64,000 nt of DNA from Haemophilus_D parainfluenzae_AD. GTDB lineage: Bacteria; Pseudomonadota; Gammaproteobacteria; Enterobacterales; Pasteurellaceae. The stretch lies in NCBI RefSeq assembly GCF_001679325.1, contig NZ_LZMX01000030.1; one strand, given 5' to 3'. Shown one piece after another: positions 8,107-17,013 of the stretch (within the stretch, counting starts at the first letter, position 1; each line of letters opens with the position of its first letter). The position numbers were made by a program, and so were the translations under genes. Under the pieces are notes generated by a model. It saw only the letters and a list, made by a program, of their open reading frames with translations, had not been told where the DNA came from and made no database searches.

Positions 8107-9474
8107 ATGTTAAAAATGAAAAAATTAACCTTAGCAATCGCGATGGCAACTGCACTAGCAGGCTGTGCTAACATCGGCGATTCTTATAAAGCGAGCCAGC
8201 AGGATTACCAAAATTATGCGGAAATCACCAAACAATTTAATGTAAAAGAAAACTGGTGGGCGCTTTACAATGATTCACAATTAAATCGTGTGGTAGAACA
8301 AGCATTAGTTAACAACAAAGATTTAGCCAAAGCATCTGTCGCCGTAAACCGTGCTCTATATAATGCAAACCTTGCAGGCGCAAATTTAATTCCTGCATTT
8401 AGCGGTTCAACCCAATCTTCTGCAAGTAAGAATGTGAAAACAGGTGGCAGATCAACAGTAAGCCATCAAGGTGCATTAAATGTGAGTTATACGTTAGATT
8501 TATGGCAACGTTTAGCGGATACCGCAGATGCCGCAGAATGGTCACATAAAGCAACAGCTGAAGATTTAGAAGCAACCAAACTTTCACTCATCAACTCAGT
8601 TGTGACAACGTATTATCAAATTGCTTATTTGAATGATGCTATCAGCACAACCGAGGAAACCATTAAATACTACAACGACATTAGCAGCATCATGCAACGT
8701 CGTTTATCGCAAGGTGTCGCAGACAGTGCAAGCGTGGATCAATCACAACAAGCAGTATTAACCGCACGTAACAACTTGATCAACTATCAAACGCAACGCA
8801 AAACAGCAGAACAAACTTTACGTAACTTACTGAACTTAAAACCGGAAGAAGCATTAAATATCAACTTCCCACACATTCTCAATGTGAAAAATGTGGGCGT
8901 GAATTTAAATGTGCCTGTTTCTGTGATTGCGAATCGTCCTGATGTGAAAGGCTATCAATATCGCTTAAACAGTGCATTCAAAAATGCGAAAGCAACCGAA
9001 AAAGGTTGGTTCCCAGAAGTGACTTTAGGCGGTAGTTTAACATCAAGTGGCACTAAAGTCGGTAACGCATTGCACAATCCAGTGGGTACAGGTTTAATCG
9101 GTATTAGCCTCCCATTCCTCAACTGGAATACCGTAAAATGGAACGTGAAAATCTCTGAAGCCGATTATGAAACCGCACGTTTAAACTACGAGCAAAGCAT
9201 CACTAAAGCTTTGAATGATGTAGATACCAACTACTTCGCCTACACACAAGCGCAAAGTGCCTTTGCTAACTTGCAAAAAACACACAGCTATAATCAACGT
9301 ATCACCAAATACTACCGTGATCGTTACAATGCCGGCGTATCTGAATTACGTGAATGGCTTGCTGCGGCAAACACAGAGAAAACCTCTCAACTTTCTATCT
9401 TGAATGCGAAATACAACATCATTCAGGCAGAAAATGCCGTATATAGTTCAATGGCAGGTTATTACTCCCGTTAA
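8107..9474 (+). CDS. Outer-membrane efflux lipoprotein (TolC/NodT family)
   Basis: The outer-membrane duct that completes the MacAB pump. The N-terminus is a lipoprotein signal peptide with lipobox LAGC near residue 20-23 of the chosen start. The rest is a duplicated OEP-type fold: two alpha-helical hairpin regions rich in Ala, Gln and Asn, including GVADSASVDQSQQAVLTAR and the repeat-equivalent NAGVSELREWLAAANTEK, separated by beta segments such as VIANRPDVKGYQYRL. The 455-residue length fits the family. An AAGGA-type ribosome site lies just before ATG 8107; ATG 8116 is an alternative. A strong terminator follows. E. coli macAB uses unlinked tolC, whereas here the channel is in the operon. 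Confidence 0.92.
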   Translation: MLKMKKLTLAIAMATALAGCANIGDSYKASQQDYQNYAEITKQFNVKENWWALYNDSQLNRVVEQALVNNKDLAKASVAVNRALYNANLAGANLIPAFSGSTQSSASKNVKTGGRSTVSHQGALNVSYTLDLWQRLADTADAAEWSHKATAEDLEATKLSLINSVVTTYYQIAYLNDAISTTEETIKYYNDISSIMQRRLSQGVADSASVDQSQQAVLTARNNLINYQTQRKTAEQTLRNLLNLKPEEALNINFPHILNVKNVGVNLNVPVSVIANRPDVKGYQYRLNSAFKNAKATEKGWFPEVTLGGSLTSSGTKVGNALHNPVGTGLIGISLPFLNWNTVKWNVKISEADYETARLNYEQSITKALNDVDTNYFAYTQAQSAFANLQKTHSYNQRITKYYRDRYNAGVSELREWLAAANTEKTSQLSILNAKYNIIQAENAVYSSMAGYYSR

Positions 9475-9480
9475 AATCAT

Positions 9481-9513
9481 GATTAAGGAAGTTTCGGCTT
9501 CCTTAATCTTTTT
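9481..9513 (+). terminator. Rho-independent terminator of the efflux operon
   Basis: An 11-bp perfect stem (GATTAAGGAAG and complement) around a six-base loop, followed by six or more Ts. Confidence 0.93.
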
Positions 9514-9527
9514 TATGGATATGCAAA

Positions 9528-10157
9528 ATGAAAAAACAGCTGACTTTTTATTTTATTCGACATGGTAAAACTGTTTGGAATACGGAAGGTTTAATGCAAG
9601 GCCATGGCGATTCCCCTTTAACTGAAGAAGGCATTAATGGTGCGAAAAAAACAGGTATTGCACTTAATCATATTCCTTTTGTTGCCGCCTACTCCAGCGT
9701 ATTAAAACGTACCATCGCTACTGCATCTCACATTATTGGTGAACGTGATATTCCGTTTTTTCATCACCAAGGTTTAAATGAACAATATTTTGGTTCTTGG
9801 GAAGGGCAACTTGTTGATACTTTAAGAGAACATCCCGAATTCCAGCAGCTAATTAAAGATCCCGCCAATTATAAAGCTCAAGTAAACGGTGGAGAAACGT
9901 TTGAACAATTAGGCGAACGTGCAATGAAAGCATTACAGGATATTATTGAGATCCACGCTCAAGGTAATATTCTTATTGTGTCGCATGGCCATACCTTGCG
10001 TTTATTGCTTGCCTTATTAAACGGTGCAACCTGGCAAAATCACCGCGATGAAGATAAATCAGTATCGCTCATTAACACCTCAATCAGTGTTGTATATTAT
10101 GACGATGAGAACGGTTTTCGCGTTGAGAAAATAAATGATGTAGATCATTTAAAATAA
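9528..10157 (+). CDS. Histidine phosphatase family protein (phosphoglycerate mutase-like)
   Basis: A 209-residue cytoplasmic enzyme of the branch-1 histidine phosphatase family. The catalytic RHG appears as FIRHGKTVWN at residues 8-17, followed by LTEEG. The YSSVLKRTIATA segment holds the conserved arginine, and the second catalytic histidine is in VSHGHTLRLLL near residue 151. It resembles cobC/gpmB-type phosphatases, and the exact substrate cannot be read from sequence. It follows the efflux terminator closely, so it probably uses its own promoter. A shared bidirectional terminator separates it from convergent mrp. Confidence 0.85.
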   Translation: MKKQLTFYFIRHGKTVWNTEGLMQGHGDSPLTEEGINGAKKTGIALNHIPFVAAYSSVLKRTIATASHIIGERDIPFFHHQGLNEQYFGSWEGQLVDTLREHPEFQQLIKDPANYKAQVNGGETFEQLGERAMKALQDIIEIHAQGNILIVSHGHTLRLLLALLNGATWQNHRDEDKSVSLINTSISVVYYDDENGFRVEKINDVDHLK

Positions 10158-10176
10158 GCAAATTTAGATAAAAAAA

Positions 10177-10209
10177 TAACCGCACTTTGGATGACCTAAA
10201 GTGCAGTTA
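10177..10209. terminator. Bidirectional uptake-signal terminator
   Basis: TAACCGCACTTT pairs with AAAGTGCAGTTA with one mismatch. Ts follow on the plus strand and the complement of an A run follows on the minus strand, so it can serve both convergent neighbours. The right arm is a one-base variant of the uptake signal. Confidence 0.75.
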
Positions 10210-10230
10210 ATTTTTATGATGTTTTTGTGA

Positions 10231-11343
10231 TTATTTCACTTCGCGGAATAAAATCTCGCTTGGAATCACAGAACCTTGCCAGTAAAGCTCGGTTGACACT
10301 TTTTCTGCTAAATCTAAGAAAGATTTCGCAATTTCACTGTCTGGTGCAGCAACTACCGTTGGTTTACCCGCATCCAAATCTTGACGAACTTGGATATTCA
10401 ATGGTAACTGACCTAATACTTTCACATTGTATTTTTGTGCCATTTTTTCTGCACCACCGGTACCGAAAATCGCTTCGTGGTGGCCGCAGTTGCTACAAAT
10501 ATGCATAGACATATTTTCCACAATACCTAGCACTGGTACAGATACTCGTTCAAACATAGATACACCTTTCACCGCATCTAATAATGCAATATCTTGTGGT
10601 GTTGTTACCACTACCGCACCCGTTACAGGGATTTGTTGTGAAAGGGTCAATTGAATATCACCTGTACCCGGTGGCATATCGATCACTAAGTAATCTAAGC
10701 TATCCCATAGGGTTTCATTTAAAAGCTGACTTAATGCACTACTCGCCATTGGACCACGCCAAATAGTCGCATTATCTTCATCCATTAAGAAACCAATCGA
10801 GTTTGCAGATAAACCATGTGCTTTAATCGGTGTGATATGTTGGTTATCAGGTGACGTTGGGCGTTGATGCGGTGCACCTAACATATGCGGAATAGATGGA
10901 CCGTAAATATCCGCATCTAAGATCCCTACGCGAGCACCTTGAGCTTGTAAAGCAAGCGCAAGATTCACCGAAACGGATGATTTTCCTACCCCACCTTTAC
11001 CTGAAGTCACCGCAATGATGTTCTTCACGCCTTTAACAGCAGGTTGATTATTTGCACGTTTTAAGGTTGCGATTTGATAATTCACCACCCATTTGATTTC
11101 TTTACTATCGGTCGCTTTTAATAAGGCATCCGAAAGCTGTTGTTTCACTTGCTGCACGCCAGTGTTCCATGCAAAAGGCAATTGTAATTCAATACGTAAT
11201 ACATCACCGCCTTTTTCAACTTTCTTCAAAGTTTTTAATTCGATTAAGTCTTTTTGTAAGGTTGGGTGTTGAAATTGTTGGAAAAGTTGCAGAACCTGAG
11301 ATTGTTGTTCTGCCGTTAAATTTTCAGAAAAAGCAGTTGCCAT
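10231..11343 (-). CDS. mrp: Iron-sulfur cluster carrier ATPase Mrp/ApbC
   Basis: A P-loop ATPase of the Mrp/NBP35 family that holds and transfers Fe-S clusters in the cytoplasm. An N-terminal DUF59-like region (residues ~10-90) precedes the deviant Walker A SGKGGVGKSSVSVNLA near residue 112. The Mrp signature IDMPPGTGDIQLTLSQ and a CSNCGHHE motif, whose CxxC pair binds the cluster, follow. Its 370 residues are normal. It is divergent from metG, the same pairing seen in many gammaproteobacteria including H. influenzae. Confidence 0.95.
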   Translation of the reverse strand: MATAFSENLTAEQQSQVLQLFQQFQHPTLQKDLIELKTLKKVEKGGDVLRIELQLPFAWNTGVQQVKQQLSDALLKATDSKEIKWVVNYQIATLKRANNQPAVKGVKNIIAVTSGKGGVGKSSVSVNLALALQAQGARVGILDADIYGPSIPHMLGAPHQRPTSPDNQHITPIKAHGLSANSIGFLMDEDNATIWRGPMASSALSQLLNETLWDSLDYLVIDMPPGTGDIQLTLSQQIPVTGAVVVTTPQDIALLDAVKGVSMFERVSVPVLGIVENMSMHICSNCGHHEAIFGTGGAEKMAQKYNVKVLGQLPLNIQVRQDLDAGKPTVVAAPDSEIAKSFLDLAEKVSTELYWQGSVIPSEILFREVK

Positions 11344-11504
11344 AATATTCCTTTAATAGTAGTAGGTAGTAGAGTAAATTTGTCAGGGATATTCTACCCT
11401 TTTTACACCTCAAATGTTAAGCTAAAAGTATAACTAAACTAGAAAAAATCACACTAATCGGGTAACATACTCGCAATTTTTGCAAAAAGAATAAGAGAAA
11501 AATA

Positions 11505-13553
11505 ATGACAACTCAACCTCGTAAAATTTTAGTCACTTGTGCATTACCTTATGCAAATGGCGCCATTCATTTAGGCCATATGTTAGAACACATTCAAGCG
11601 GATATTTGGGTGCGTTTCCAACGTATGCGTGGCAATAACATTCATTTTGTCTGTGCAGATGATGCGCACGGCACACCAATTATGCTTAATGCCAATAAAT
11701 TAGGTATCACACCTGAAGAATTAATCGCAAAAGCAAAAGCTGATCACGTCCGTGATTTTGCAGGTTTTAATATCAGTTTTGATAACTATCACTCTACTCA
11801 CAGTGAAGAAAATAAACAACTTACCGCTGAAATTTACAATAAATTAAAAGCTAAAGGCTTCATTAAAACGAAAGTGATTTCTCAGTTATTCGACCCTGAA
11901 AAGAACATGTTCTTACCAGATCGTTTCGTCAAAGGAACTTGCCCAAAATGCAAAGCTGAAGATCAATACGGTGATAACTGCGAAGTTTGTGCTTCGACTT
12001 ATAGCCCGATGGATTTAATTAATCCTCGTTCAGCTGTATCAGGTGCAACACCAATCATCAAAGAATCTGAACATTTCTTCTTTGACTTGCCTGCTTTTGA
12101 AGGGATGTTAAAAGAATGGACTCGCTCTGGTTCACTTCAACCTGAAATTGCAAACAAAATGCAAGAATGGTTTGAAAGTGGTTTGCAACAATGGGATATC
12201 TCTCGTGATGCACCTTATTTTGGTTTTGAAATTCCAGGTGCAAAAGATAAATTCTTCTATGTTTGGTTGGATGCCCCTATCGGCTACATGGCTTCTTTCA
12301 AAAATCTCTGCGATCGTGAAGGCATTGATTTTAATGAATTCTGGGGAAAAAACAGCGATGCTGAGCTTTATCACTTTATCGGTAAAGATATCGTGTATTT
12401 CCACAGCCTATTCTGGCCAGCGATGTTGGAAGGAAGCGAATACCGTAAACCAACCAATGTGTTTGCTCACGGTTATGTCACCGTAGATGGCGCCAAAATG
12501 TCAAAATCACGCGGTACATTTATCCAAGCAAGCACCTATTTAAATCACATTGACCCGGAATGTTTGCGTTATTACTACGCCGCTAAATTAAACGATCGTA
12601 TTGAAGATCTTGATTTCAACTTGGAAGATTTCGTTCAACGTGTCAATACGGATATCGTTAATAAATTAGTTAATTTAGCTTCTCGTAATGCAGGCTTTAT
12701 CACAAAACGCTTTGAAGGCAAATTAGCAGATAAATTAGAAGATGAAGCACTTTTTGCTGAATTTACTGCACAAGCTGAACAAATCGCTACTTATTATGAA
12801 AGCCGCGAATATAATAAAGCAATTCGTGAAATCATGGCATTAACTGATAAAGCCAATAAATATATCGATGAAAAAGCCCCTTGGGTCATTGCAAAAGAAG
12901 AAGGCAAAGAGGCTGAATTGCAAGCAGTTTGCTCAATGGGTATCGAGCTTTTCCGTGTATTAATGTCTTACTTAAAACCAGTTCTTCCGAAACTGGCTGA
13001 ACGTGCAGAAGCGTTTTTACAAACAGAATTAACTTGGAATAATATTGCACAGCCTTTATTAGGCCATCAACTTACTCCATTTAAAGCCCTTTTCTCGCGT
13101 TTAGAGAAAAAACAAATTGATGCTGTTGTAGAAGAAACCAAGGCTCTTTTCGCTGAAGCAAACAAATCGACAGAAAAAACAGCAGCAAAAGCGACCGCAC
13201 TTTCAAATGTTGAACCAATTGCTGATACTATTACCATTGATGATTTTGCTAAAATCGATATGCGTGTGGCAAAAGTGTTAAAATGTGAAACGGTACCTGA
13301 ATCAAACAAACTCTTACGTTTTGAATTAGATTTAGGTGACCATACTCGTCAAGTGTTCTCAGGCATTAAAGCCGCTTATAATAAACCTAAAGAATTGGAA
13401 GGTCGTTTTGTCATTGTGGTAGCAAACCTAGCACCACGCAAAATGAAATTTGGTGTATCAGAAGGAATGATTCTTTCTGCTGGTACTGGCGGAAGTGATT
13501 TATTCTTACTTTCAGCTGATAGCGGTGTTACTGCCGGTATGCAAGTAAAATAA
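11505..13553 (+). CDS. metG: Methionyl-tRNA synthetase
   Basis: Charges initiator and elongator tRNA-Met. The HIGH motif is PYANGAIHLGHMLEH near residue 15-29. The zinc knuckle has paired CxxC elements (CPKCKAEDQYGDNCEVC) near 146-162, and the KMSKS loop is GAKMSKSRGTF near 330. A C-terminal OB-fold tRNA-binding domain (from ~580, TIDDFAKIDMRVAKVLKCE) marks the dimeric, long MetG form. Its 682 residues match E. coli closely. ATG at 11505 follows AAGAGAAA. It is single-gene transcribed with its own terminator, and one uptake signal lies inside the linker before the OB-fold. Confidence 0.97.
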   Translation: MTTQPRKILVTCALPYANGAIHLGHMLEHIQADIWVRFQRMRGNNIHFVCADDAHGTPIMLNANKLGITPEELIAKAKADHVRDFAGFNISFDNYHSTHSEENKQLTAEIYNKLKAKGFIKTKVISQLFDPEKNMFLPDRFVKGTCPKCKAEDQYGDNCEVCASTYSPMDLINPRSAVSGATPIIKESEHFFFDLPAFEGMLKEWTRSGSLQPEIANKMQEWFESGLQQWDISRDAPYFGFEIPGAKDKFFYVWLDAPIGYMASFKNLCDREGIDFNEFWGKNSDAELYHFIGKDIVYFHSLFWPAMLEGSEYRKPTNVFAHGYVTVDGAKMSKSRGTFIQASTYLNHIDPECLRYYYAAKLNDRIEDLDFNLEDFVQRVNTDIVNKLVNLASRNAGFITKRFEGKLADKLEDEALFAEFTAQAEQIATYYESREYNKAIREIMALTDKANKYIDEKAPWVIAKEEGKEAELQAVCSMGIELFRVLMSYLKPVLPKLAERAEAFLQTELTWNNIAQPLLGHQLTPFKALFSRLEKKQIDAVVEETKALFAEANKSTEKTAAKATALSNVEPIADTITIDDFAKIDMRVAKVLKCETVPESNKLLRFELDLGDHTRQVFSGIKAAYNKPKELEGRFVIVVANLAPRKMKFGVSEGMILSAGTGGSDLFLLSADSGVTAGMQVK

Positions 13554-13563
13554 TTTAATATTT

Positions 13564-13586
13564 AGGCGACTTCGGTCGCCTTTTTT
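13564..13586 (+). terminator. metG terminator
   Basis: AGGCGAC and GTCGCCT close over a TTCG tetraloop and run into six Ts. Confidence 0.93.
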
Positions 13587-13657
13587 ATTGCCAAATAGAA
13601 TCAAATACCCTACCATATCAATCAGCTATTTATCACGCAAATTAAAAGGAATTCATT

Positions 13658-14518
13658 ATGACAAACGAACTTATCTGCTATAAACAAATGCCGGTTTGGA
13701 CAAAAGATAAACTACCTAAAATGTTCCAAGAAAAACACAATACTAAAGTGGGCACTTGGGGCAAACTTACGGTATTGAAAGGTAAGCTTAAGTTTTATGA
13801 GCTAACTGAAGATGGCGATATTATTGCTGAACATATTTTCACGCCTGAAAGTAACATTCCGTTTGTCGAGCCACAAGCCTGGCACAGAGTTGAAGCCCTT
13901 TCTGATGACTTAGAATGTACGCTTGGTTTCTATTGCAAAAAAGAAGACTACTTCAGCAAAAAATACAATATGACTGCAACGCATGGTGATATAGTTGATG
14001 CAGCTAAAATTATTAAGCCTTGCAAAGTATTAGATTTAGGCTGCGGACAAGGTCGTAACTCCCTTTATTTAAGTTTAAAAGGCTATGATGTAACCTCTTG
14101 GGATCACAATGAAAACAGTATCGCCTTCTTAAACGAAACCAAAGATAAAGAAAACTTGAATATTAAAACTGCTGTTTATGATATTAACACCGCTAATATT
14201 CAAGAAAACTATGACTTTATTGTATCAACCGTGGTATTTATGTTCTTAAATCGTGAGCGTATTCCAGCCATTATTAAGAATATGCAAGAACACACCAACC
14301 CAGGTGGTTATAATTTAATTGTAGCAGCAATGTCTACGCCTGAAGTACCTTGTCCACTTCCGTTCTCATTTACATTCTCTGAAGGTGAATTGAAAGAATA
14401 TTATAAAGATTGGGAATTCTTAGAATATAACGAAAATATGGGCGAATTACATAAAACCGACGAAAACGGCAATCGCATTAAGTTAAAATTTGCGACAATG
14501 TTAGCAAGAAAAAAATAA
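13658..14518 (+). CDS. tehB: TehB, SAM-dependent methyltransferase (tellurite resistance)
   Basis: Methyltransferase that detoxifies tellurite; in H. influenzae TehB has also been linked to haem use and oxidative stress. Its 286 residues match the H. influenzae form, in which an N-terminal cupin-like domain (residues 1-85, LICYKQMPVWT...) is fused to the catalytic domain. E. coli TehB lacks that domain. The SAM-binding motif VLDLGCGQGRNSLYL lies near residue 126-140, with the acidic loop DVTSWDHN following. No tehA channel gene is adjacent. It lies downstream of metG on the same strand and ends in a uptake-signal-derived terminator shared with convergent dapD. Confidence 0.93.
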   Translation: MTNELICYKQMPVWTKDKLPKMFQEKHNTKVGTWGKLTVLKGKLKFYELTEDGDIIAEHIFTPESNIPFVEPQAWHRVEALSDDLECTLGFYCKKEDYFSKKYNMTATHGDIVDAAKIIKPCKVLDLGCGQGRNSLYLSLKGYDVTSWDHNENSIAFLNETKDKENLNIKTAVYDINTANIQENYDFIVSTVVFMFLNRERIPAIIKNMQEHTNPGGYNLIVAAMSTPEVPCPLPFSFTFSEGELKEYYKDWEFLEYNENMGELHKTDENGNRIKLKFATMLARKK

Positions 14519-14540
14519 TTCGCTAATTTAGAAAAGAAAA

Positions 14541-14577
14541 TGACCGCGCGTTGTCTATCAAGTGCGGTCATTTTTTT
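14541..14577 (+). terminator. tehB terminator
   Basis: TGACCGC pairs with GCGGTCA, followed by seven Ts. The right arm lies in a full uptake signal, while the left arm is degenerate (GACCGCGCG). Confidence 0.85.
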
Positions 14578-14589
14578 ATGTTATTTTAA

Positions 14590-15417
14590 TTACTCTTCAA
14601 TAGAACGTAATAATTCGTTGATACCTACCTTACCTAAAGTTTTTGCATCAACTTTTTTCACGATCACTGCACAGTATAAGCTGTATTTACCACATTTTGA
14701 TGGAAGGCTACCAGAAACAACCACAGAACCAGCAGGAACGCGACCGTAGAACACTTCACCAGTTTCACGATCATAGATTTTAGTTGATTGACCAATGAAT
14801 ACGCCCATAGAGATCACACAACCATCTTCAACAATCACGCCTTCAACCACTTCAGAACGCGCACCGATAAAACAGTTATCGCCGATAATAGTTGGGTTTG
14901 CTTGTAATGGCTCTAACACACCACCAATCCCTACACCACCAGATAAGTGTACGTTTTTACCAATTTGTGCACATGAACCAACAGTTGCCCATGTATCAAC
15001 CATAGTACCTTCACCCACATATGCACCGATATTGACATAAGATGGCATTAATACACAGTTTTTGGAAATGTATGCGCCTTTACGTACGGTTGCAGAAGGT
15101 ACGACACGGAAACCTTCTTGAGCAAAACGCTCTTCGGTATAGTCAGCAAATTTTAATGCCACTTTGTCGTAATATTTGGTTTCTGCTCCATCAATGATTT
15201 GGTTATCATTGATACGGAAAGATAATAATACCGCTTTTTTCAACCATTGGTGAGTCACCCATTCACCATCAATTTTTTCTGCAACACGGTATTTACCGCT
15301 ATCTAATCCTTCGATCACTTCTTCGATTGCTGCACGAGTTTGTGCATCAACTGTTTTAGGGGTAATTTCCGCACGTTTTTCAAATGCAGCTTCAATAACT
15401 TGTTGTAAATTTGACAT
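14590..15417 (-). CDS. dapD: 2,3,4,5-tetrahydropyridine-2,6-dicarboxylate N-succinyltransferase DapD
   Basis: Succinylates tetrahydrodipicolinate in the succinylase branch of lysine and diaminopimelate synthesis. The C-terminal two-thirds is a left-handed parallel beta helix of hexapeptide repeats (VRKGAYISKNCVLMPSYVNIG...). The motifs GGVLEPLQANPTII and GARSEVVEGVIVEDG form the acyl-transfer site. I start at MSNLQQVIEAAFEKR (ATG ending at 15417), which gives 275 residues, the normal length; an upstream extension to 15483 has no conserved residues. It is monocistronic and convergent with tehB. Confidence 0.96.
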   Translation of the reverse strand: MSNLQQVIEAAFEKRAEITPKTVDAQTRAAIEEVIEGLDSGKYRVAEKIDGEWVTHQWLKKAVLLSFRINDNQIIDGAETKYYDKVALKFADYTEERFAQEGFRVVPSATVRKGAYISKNCVLMPSYVNIGAYVGEGTMVDTWATVGSCAQIGKNVHLSGGVGIGGVLEPLQANPTIIGDNCFIGARSEVVEGVIVEDGCVISMGVFIGQSTKIYDRETGEVFYGRVPAGSVVVSGSLPSKCGKYSLYCAVIVKKVDAKTLGKVGINELLRSIEE

Positions 15418-15516
15418 TTTGCTTCCTATTGTTGATGTGAAATAACGGTTGATAGTTTTATCATATTTTTGAGTTTCAAGCAAAAAACAACCGCACTTTC
15501 TTTTGATTTAAAACAT

Positions 15517-15547
15517 AAAAAAAGCGAACCTAATGGTTCGCTTTTTT
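15517..15547. terminator. Bidirectional terminator downstream of the pcp-like gene
   Basis: AAAAAAGCGAACC, loop TAAT, and GGTTCGCTTTTTT form a 13-bp perfect stem with T runs on both strands. Confidence 0.93.
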
Positions 15548-15563
15548 CTATTTTTTGTTTGAG

Positions 15564-16028
15564 TTAGTTAATAACAGAAACATTTAATGATGAACCGCCA
15601 ACAATTCTTACGCGGCGACCTGCTTTAAAGCTAGGATCCGCTTTTTGAACCACGACGATCTCTTCTCTATTATCTTTTCTGATAACAAGTTCTGCACCAT
15701 TAACTTGGCTCATTTTCTCTTCAGTTTTGCTACCAATAATCGCACCACCAATAGCACCTACTGCTGTTGCAATAGCTTGTCCTGTGCCACCACCAATTGC
15801 ACTACCCGCGATACCACCTAAAGCACCACCACCAACTGTACCAATTACACCTGGATTATCTGCTTGAATTTTGACCGGACGAACAGAAACAATAGTGCCA
15901 TAGCTAATTGAACGTGCTTCTTTTGCTTGTCCCGCTTCATATACATCACCGCTAAAAATATCGGTATTTGCACAACCGGTTAAGCCAATAGACATCATAA
16001 GTGCTAATGCTACTGTTACTTTTTTCAT
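15564..16028 (-). CDS. pcp: Glycine-zipper outer-membrane lipoprotein (Pcp/SlyB family)
   Basis: A 154-residue envelope lipoprotein. The signal peptide ends in lipobox LTGC (Cys19), so the mature protein is probably anchored in the outer membrane. Residues ~60-105 form a glycine zipper (GTVGGGALGGIAGSAIGGG, then a second glycine-rich stretch), the 2TM motif of SlyB/Pcp/OsmB proteins. A C-terminal beta-rich domain (ELVIRKDNREEIVVVQKADPSF) follows. H. influenzae Pcp has the same plan. It is the last gene of a short same-strand cluster after yecM and a smaller lipoprotein gene that resembles its C-terminal domain. Confidence 0.9.
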   Translation of the reverse strand: MKKVTVALALMMSIGLTGCANTDIFSGDVYEAGQAKEARSISYGTIVSVRPVKIQADNPGVIGTVGGGALGGIAGSAIGGGTGQAIATAVGAIGGAIIGSKTEEKMSQVNGAELVIRKDNREEIVVVQKADPSFKAGRRVRIVGGSSLNVSVIN

Positions 16029-16051
16029 AAAACTAACCTTCTAAAAATGAA

Positions 16052-16351
16052 TTAGATTGGGTTTCTTGGAGACCAAGTAGAAACGTTTTTAACATCTTGA
16101 CCATTGTTAGATACTTTCACACAAGCACCCGGCACAAAAGTCGAATCGTATTTTTGAACGATTACTTCAGTTTCACCCTCTTGCTTGTATGAACAATCAT
16201 TTTTACGAATAGTTAATTTGATATCATCACCTTGAGCTTCTGCAAAAATAACTTGACCTTTATATGCGCTTTCATCTTTTTGAGATTGAGATGAACACGC
16301 CGATAAACCTAAACTGAGTAAAATAGCTAATGCTAAAGTAATTTTTTTCAT
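16052..16351 (-). CDS. Small lipoprotein resembling the C-terminal domain of Pcp
   Basis: A 99-residue secreted protein with lipobox LSAC (Cys19) and a Ser/Gln-rich stretch after it. Function is unknown. The C-terminal half (LTIRKNDCSYKQEGETEV, IVQKYDSTFVPGACVKV) aligns by eye with the neighbouring Pcp (LVIRKDNREE, VVQKADPSFKAGRRVRIV), and the signal peptides are also alike. The glycine zipper is absent. Two extra cysteines in the mature part (NDCSY, GACVK) could form a disulfide. It starts five bases after yecM ends and 24 bases before pcp begins, so co-transcription is likely. A tandem duplication followed by loss of the middle is the simplest origin. Confidence 0.75.
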   Translation of the reverse strand: MKKITLALAILLSLGLSACSSQSQKDESAYKGQVIFAEAQGDDIKLTIRKNDCSYKQEGETEVIVQKYDSTFVPGACVKVSNNGQDVKNVSTWSPRNPI

Positions 16352-16355
16352 TACA

Positions 16356-16925
16356 TTAAACCTCGAGTATTTTCTTTATAGTATAGGGATGAACCTTAAT
16401 ACATACATGATTTTCTGTTTTATCAGAAAAACTCACCGCAATAGATGGATTGGGTAATCGCTCCCCTTCCACTTTAGGTTCACTCACCTTCATGGTTAAT
16501 TGAGTTAGTTCCTTCCATAAAAATGTATTGCAAACCCTACTAACCCAATCTTTGATAGATTCACTGGGCCAAAAAGGCATTACAATCTCAATATGCTCCC
16601 AAGTTTCTTGAGGATATTGTTTATTTTTAGGAAATGGTAATTCAATAACATCGACAGACTGACCAATGAAATCAACTGGTTCATCTAGTTCAATCAAATA
16701 GATAGGACGCCCATTGACGATATTATCGCTTAAAATTCTACCGCACTTTAATAGCTCTGTCAGCCAATTTTTTGCTTTTTCTTCGGTATTTGCTCTTAAA
16801 GCTAAATGATCAATTTGATAATCGGCTAAATTAATTTTCATTACAGCAGCTAATTGTTGAATTTTTTCCTGAAACAAAGGCAATTCTTGATAAAGTGCGG
16901 TCGATTTTTCTATTAAATTTGACAT
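16356..16925 (-). CDS. yecM: YecM family VOC-like protein
   Basis: A 189-residue cytoplasmic protein of the YecM family, whose fold resembles glyoxalase and isomerase metalloenzymes; its reaction is unknown. The family features QIDHLALRANT near residue 37-47, IYLIELDEP, and WEHIEIVMP supply the histidine and glutamate positions expected to hold a metal. The length is normal. It lies divergent from argS, as in H. influenzae, and heads the lipoprotein pair downstream. Two uptake signals occur inside the coding region. Confidence 0.88.
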   Translation of the reverse strand: MSNLIEKSTALYQELPLFQEKIQQLAAVMKINLADYQIDHLALRANTEEKAKNWLTELLKCGRILSDNIVNGRPIYLIELDEPVDFIGQSVDVIELPFPKNKQYPQETWEHIEIVMPFWPSESIKDWVSRVCNTFLWKELTQLTMKVSEPKVEGERLPNPSIAVSFSDKTENHVCIKVHPYTIKKILEV

Positions 16926-17013
16926 TTTCTCCTGCTCTTACTTTGAGAAATCTATAAACAACGGTATCATAGCCGATTATTTTCATTATTCAATTTCAAG
17001 ATTAGGAAAAACC

